From Acidobacteriota bacterium (GTDB taxonomy: Bacteria; Acidobacteriota; Holophagae; Thermotomaculales; Thermotomaculaceae): 7,964 bases of DNA. The position numbers were made by a program, and so were the translations under genes. Location of the stretch: assembly GCA_015487755.1 (NCBI GenBank), contig WFPG01000033.1, positions 1-7,964 of the forward strand. Direction: 5' to 3'. Below, piece by piece: positions 5,061-7,964 of this stretch (within the stretch, counting starts at the first letter, position 1; the number at the start of each line of letters is the position of its first letter). Below the pieces are notes generated by a model. It was given only the letters and a program-made list of their open reading frames with translations, was not told where the DNA came from and searched no databases.

Positions 5061-6940
5061 TTGGGCCTAACAATGTAATTTTAATACCGATTTTGGCGGG
5101 TATTCTTGCTTACTTTTTAGGCAAGGTTGTCAAGCCTGCGAGGGAAGGGCTTACTTTAGGTTCGGTTATTGCTGTTTGTTATCTTGTTTTCAGAATGCCT
5201 TTTGATAAGGTTATCTCTTACTCTTATAGTTTTAAACTTCCCTATGCATTCGGCAGTTTAAGTTTCGGGACAAATGCGTTAACTTCCTTCTTTGCAATTT
5301 TGATAGCATTGTCTTATCTGTTTATTGCTTTTACGGCATTTGCCCTTGTAAAAGATAAGGATTATCACGATACCTTTTATCTTTTTTTCAACATAGTTGC
5401 AGGCTCACTTTTAGGCATTGTGTACTCAAGGGATTTAATGTCATTCTTTATATTCTGGGAAATGATGACATGGTCTTCTTATTTTCTGGTGATTATGAAT
5501 GCTAAAAATCCCAGAAAAACGGGACTTACCTACATTGTCTTCAATGTTGCAGGCGCATACGCTATGCTTACCGCAATGTTTTTTGTTTACGCCGCCGCAG
5601 GCTCAATGCAATTTGATAAGGTGGCAACGGCAATTGCTTTAATGCCGAATACAAAGGTGTTGTTTGTTTCAATACTCTTTGCAATAGGCTTTTTAGTTAA
5701 AATGGCTACAATGCCTTTGCATGTCTGGGCGCCTGACGCATACACAGAGAGTGAAGATTCTTTTACGGGGTTTTTCTCGGGCACTCTCTCCAAAATGGGT
5801 GTTTACGGTTTTCTGCTATTCTTTGCGACAATAGTAGGCTTTGCAAATTTAAAAGGTATTTCTTCTATAAAAGATACGCCGACTGTCGGTTATGTTATAG
5901 CGTGGCTTGGAGTGATAACCTCTATATTTGCCACATTCAGGGCAATTGTTCAGGATGAGGTTAAAAGGCTTCTTGCTTACTCTTCAATCGCACAGGTTGG
6001 TTATATTGTTACCGCTATGAGTTTGGGCACTGCTTTGGGAATAGCAGGTGGATTATACCACGCCGTTATGCATACAATTATGAAACTTTTACTCTTTATT
6101 ACTGTTGCAGGCGTTATCTACAGGACGGGCAAAGATAGATTTTCCGAATTAGGCGCTTTAATTACAAGAATGCCGCTTTCATTCCTTGCCGTACTGTTCG
6201 GAATTATAGGCTTGGCTGGAATGCCCCCATTCGGCGGTTTTGCTTCAAAGTGGGTAATCTATATGTCTCTTTTAAAGTCGCATAATTACTTCCTGCTTGT
6301 CGCGATGATAGTTTCTTCAACAGCGGCTTTTCTTTACTGCTATAAATTGATTTACGGCATTTTTCTGGGGCACCCTTCCTCACCGGATTTAATGGAAGTG
6401 AAAGAAGTTCCTGCATTTTTGTGGGTTGCTCAGGTGCCGTTAATGCTTGCTTTAATGGTATTCGGCATGCTTCCTGGATTGCTGGTGCCATATATAAGCA
6501 AAGCGGTGGCTGCTTTAGGCTTCAATGCGGCGTTTAACTCAACAAATATGTACACTCTTTCTGCTGCGTTAGGCGGCTTTAACGGCTTTACGGTTATAAA
6601 TGTTTTAGGGGTAATATTTGTGGTTGTTTTAATCTGGTACACCCTGTTTTTCCCCAAGTCAAAGAAATTGCACAGGCTTGACATATACTATGCCGCCGAA
6701 ACACCGACAGAAGAAACCCCTCTTCATTACGGTTACGGAATTGGGGCAGAGTTGCACAGAATTCCGTGGGTTGGGGCAAGTTTGAGAAGGCATATAACAA
6801 CATTCTATGAAAAGTTTGCAGAGCAGGTTAACGGCATAGCCTCGGTTTTAAAGGATATCCTTTTCAATGGGGACGGACAGATTTATATGCTTTACGCAGT
6901 ATTAACCCTTGTTGCAATAATAATGTTTTTGGGGAGATAA
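5057..6940 (+). CDS. Second, longer MrpD/NuoL-type pump subunit (MbxH'/MbsH'-like)
   Basis: This 627-residue membrane protein belongs to the same antiporter-like family as its neighbour, but with complete canonical charged residues: Glu135 in FFIFWEMMTWSSY (TM5), Lys215 five residues before Pro220 in V-K-M-A-T-M-P-L-H-V-W (TM7), Lys246 (S-K-M-G-V-Y), Lys343 (HTIMKLLLF) and Lys398 (F-G-G-F-A-S-K). After the 14-helix core, roughly residue 485 onward forms an extension: a helix near 513-531, a polar stretch D-I-Y-Y-A-A-E-T-P-T-E-E-T-P with an amphipathic region to about 600, and a last helix at 608-625. This resembles the tails of HyfB and MbxH'-type subunits next to the NuoH-like protein. A second pump would raise the number of ions moved per electron pair. 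GGAGG (5046-5050) sits 6 bases before ATG 5057. Confidence 0.93.
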   Translation: MIGPNNVILIPILAGILAYFLGKVVKPAREGLTLGSVIAVCYLVFRMPFDKVISYSYSFKLPYAFGSLSFGTNALTSFFAILIALSYLFIAFTAFALVKDKDYHDTFYLFFNIVAGSLLGIVYSRDLMSFFIFWEMMTWSSYFLVIMNAKNPRKTGLTYIVFNVAGAYAMLTAMFFVYAAAGSMQFDKVATAIALMPNTKVLFVSILFAIGFLVKMATMPLHVWAPDAYTESEDSFTGFFSGTLSKMGVYGFLLFFATIVGFANLKGISSIKDTPTVGYVIAWLGVITSIFATFRAIVQDEVKRLLAYSSIAQVGYIVTAMSLGTALGIAGGLYHAVMHTIMKLLLFITVAGVIYRTGKDRFSELGALITRMPLSFLAVLFGIIGLAGMPPFGGFASKWVIYMSLLKSHNYFLLVAMIVSSTAAFLYCYKLIYGIFLGHPSSPDLMEVKEVPAFLWVAQVPLMLALMVFGMLPGLLVPYISKAVAALGFNAAFNSTNMYTLSAALGGFNGFTVINVLGVIFVVVLIWYTLFFPKSKKLHRLDIYYAAETPTEETPLHYGYGIGAELHRIPWVGASLRRHITTFYEKFAEQVNGIASVLKDILFNGDGQIYMLYAVLTLVAIIMFLGR

Positions 6941-6943
6941 GAG

Positions 6944-7855
6944 ATGAGTACCGGAATGAGAATACTGGATTTGATTGCGTACCCCTTTGTTGCTTTTATT
7001 GTGGGAATGCTTTATATGGGTATTGCAAGAAACATAATAGGTAGAATCCATAGAAGGTGGGGCCCTCCCGTTTTGCAGAACTTGATAGATGTTTTTAAGT
7101 TGTACAGAAAAAGGGAAGCCGGCTCTCACGGGGTTATGTTTCACTTAGGCCCAATGATTATGGTAACCGGTGTAGTTACATGCCTTTACTTTGTGCCTAT
7201 ACTTTCAGGCGGAAAATGGCTTCACGGCTTTTCCTTTGAAGGGGATTTAATACTTGTTACCTATCTTATGGTGTTAGGTGCTTTAGGTATGGCGTTAGGT
7301 GTAGGCCAGGGGGGAGTGCCCTTCGGCGTAATGGGTGTAACAAGAGGATTAACAAGGTTAATCGGGCTTGAAATACCCTATTTTATAGCAATTATTGTTT
7401 TAATGGCTCATTACAACACTGCTTCAATAAACAAGATTATGGAATTGCAGGCAGGGGGAATATCAAACTGGGCGATGTTTAAACTTCCCCTTGCTTTTAT
7501 TGCCTCTCTCTTTTCCTTCTGGGGAATGATGGGGGCAAGTCCCTTTGATATCCCGGGTGCTCCTCAAGAAGTTGCAAGCGGCCCCGCAACTGAATTCGGC
7601 GGAAAATACCTTGCTTTGATGATGTCAACAAGGGGTATTTTCGGCTTTTTGAAACTCACTTTATGGGTTGACCTTTTTATGGGAGGGGCAGCAAACCTCC
7701 TTATATTAATTGCAAAAACCTTTGTGATGTTTATCTCGGTGCTGTTTGTAACTTCGGTTTATTCCCGTTTCAAAGTTGAGCAGGCGGTTGACTTTATGTG
7801 GAAGTATCCGACTTTAATCGGGCTAATCGCCCTTGTAATAGAGATGGTGAGGTGA
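6944..7855 (+). CDS. NuoH-like membrane anchor subunit (MbhM/MbxM/MbsM-type)
   Basis: This 303-residue protein has about eight hydrophobic helices and clear respiratory NADH dehydrogenase subunit 1 (NuoH) family motifs. RRWGPPVLQNLIDVFKL at 37-53 is the first cytoplasmic loop (the usual R-x-G-P-x-x-x-Q-x-x-x-D motif). GLTRLIGLEIPY at 135-146 contains a conserved membrane Glu143. The third loop reads P-F-D-I-P-G-A-P-Q-E-V near 200-210, then E217-F-G-G-K-Y. In complex I these loops contact the quinone site and the peripheral arm; in Mbh/Mbx/Mbs complexes without a quinone they transmit the redox signal to the pumps. This subunit is the link between the membrane arm and the NuoB/NuoD-like part. 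It begins 3 bases after the second pump gene, with GGGGAG (6931-6936) 7 bases before ATG. Its place immediately before the NuoB-like gene is the MBX/MBS order; in MBH the equivalent gene comes near the end. Confidence 0.94.
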   Translation: MSTGMRILDLIAYPFVAFIVGMLYMGIARNIIGRIHRRWGPPVLQNLIDVFKLYRKREAGSHGVMFHLGPMIMVTGVVTCLYFVPILSGGKWLHGFSFEGDLILVTYLMVLGALGMALGVGQGGVPFGVMGVTRGLTRLIGLEIPYFIAIIVLMAHYNTASINKIMELQAGGISNWAMFKLPLAFIASLFSFWGMMGASPFDIPGAPQEVASGPATEFGGKYLALMMSTRGIFGFLKLTLWVDLFMGGAANLLILIAKTFVMFISVLFVTSVYSRFKVEQAVDFMWKYPTLIGLIALVIEMVR

Positions 7856-7858
7856 GAT

Positions 7859-7964
7859 ATGTGTACAGATAATCCCGGAGTATGGGAATATATAGCCAAC
7901 TGGGCAAGAAAGCACTCTATATGGGTGCTTGCCTACGGAACAGGTTGCGGAGCAATTGAATTGC
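7859..7964 (+). CDS. NuoB-like Fe-S subunit (MbxJ/MbsJ-type), N-terminal 35 residues only
   Basis: The gene is cut by the right edge after 35 codons. The frame begins with M-C-T-D-N-P-G-V-W-E-Y, and the start of the small Fe-S subunit family appears as S-I-W-V-L-A-Y-G-T-G-C-G-A-I-E-L at 20-35. NuoB proteins have a tandem Cys pair in the equivalent C-C-A-I-E, and [NiFe]-hydrogenase-type small subunits have C-x-x-C. Here only Cys30 is present, with Gly27 at the position three before and Gly31 right after, so this segment supplies one ligand instead of two. Remaining Cys ligands would lie beyond the window. In the family, this subunit carries the [4Fe-4S] cluster nearest the active site. It starts 3 bases after the NuoH-like gene, with GAGG (7849-7852) 6 bases before ATG. 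Confidence 0.85.
   Translation, partial: MCTDNPGVWEYIANWARKHSIWVLAYGTGCGAIEL

Noticed and set aside
7274..7310. Repeated TTAGGTG units resembling a short tandem repeat
   Set aside because: They encode the Gly/Leu-rich helix V-L-G-A-L-G-M-A-L-G-V-G of the NuoH-like protein; the spacing follows codons and the repetition is explained by amino-acid composition.

Overview
The window carries the end of one unrelated gene followed by nine complete, tightly packed genes and the start of a tenth, all on the + strand. Positions 3-1013 are the C-terminal part of a membrane protein with tetratricopeptide (TPR) repeats, cut by the left edge. A 116-base gap follows, with a plausible promoter. From 1130 to the right edge runs an operon encoding the membrane arm and the first peripheral subunit of a complex-I-like, Mrp-antiporter-containing respiratory complex.

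The operon order is MrpE-like, MrpF-like, MrpG-like, MbhD-like (DUF4040), an MbhE+MrpB fusion, MrpC-like, a first MrpD/NuoL-type ion pump subunit, a second and longer MrpD/NuoL-type subunit, a NuoH-like subunit, and a NuoB-like subunit cut by the right edge. A free-standing Mrp antiporter has no NuoH or NuoB homologue, so this is a redox-driven complex. Two antiporter-like subunits, no small MbhI-type gene between pump and peripheral genes, and the NuoH-like gene directly before the NuoB-like gene match the archaeal MBX/MBS (membrane-bound sulfane reductase) order A-B-C-D-E/F-G-H-H'-M-J better than the H2-evolving MBH order. The NuoC-, NuoD- and NuoI-like genes would be expected just past the right edge but are not visible. 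Neighbouring operon genes overlap by up to 4 bases or are separated by up to 3, nearly all with a purine-rich ribosome binding site, so translational coupling is very likely.

The proposed joint function is this. The peripheral arm (NuoB-like plus unseen subunits) takes electrons from a low-potential donor, probably ferredoxin. The NuoH-like subunit couples the redox event to the membrane, the two MrpD-like subunits move protons, and the MrpE/F/G/B/C module exchanges protons for sodium. The electron acceptor cannot be settled from this window. Two sequence details bear on it: the NuoB-like protein has a G-T-G-C-G-A-I-E motif with a single cysteine where NuoB has a tandem pair, and the first pump subunit has glutamate where most antiporter-like subunits have the key TM7 lysine.

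The DNA is AT-rich, Arg is mostly AGG/AGA, and strong Shine-Dalgarno sites occur with ATG, GTG and probably TTG starts. This suggests an anaerobic, perhaps thermophilic, prokaryote. A bacterium is favoured by a sigma70-like promoter candidate and the TPR membrane protein, but an archaeon cannot be excluded.
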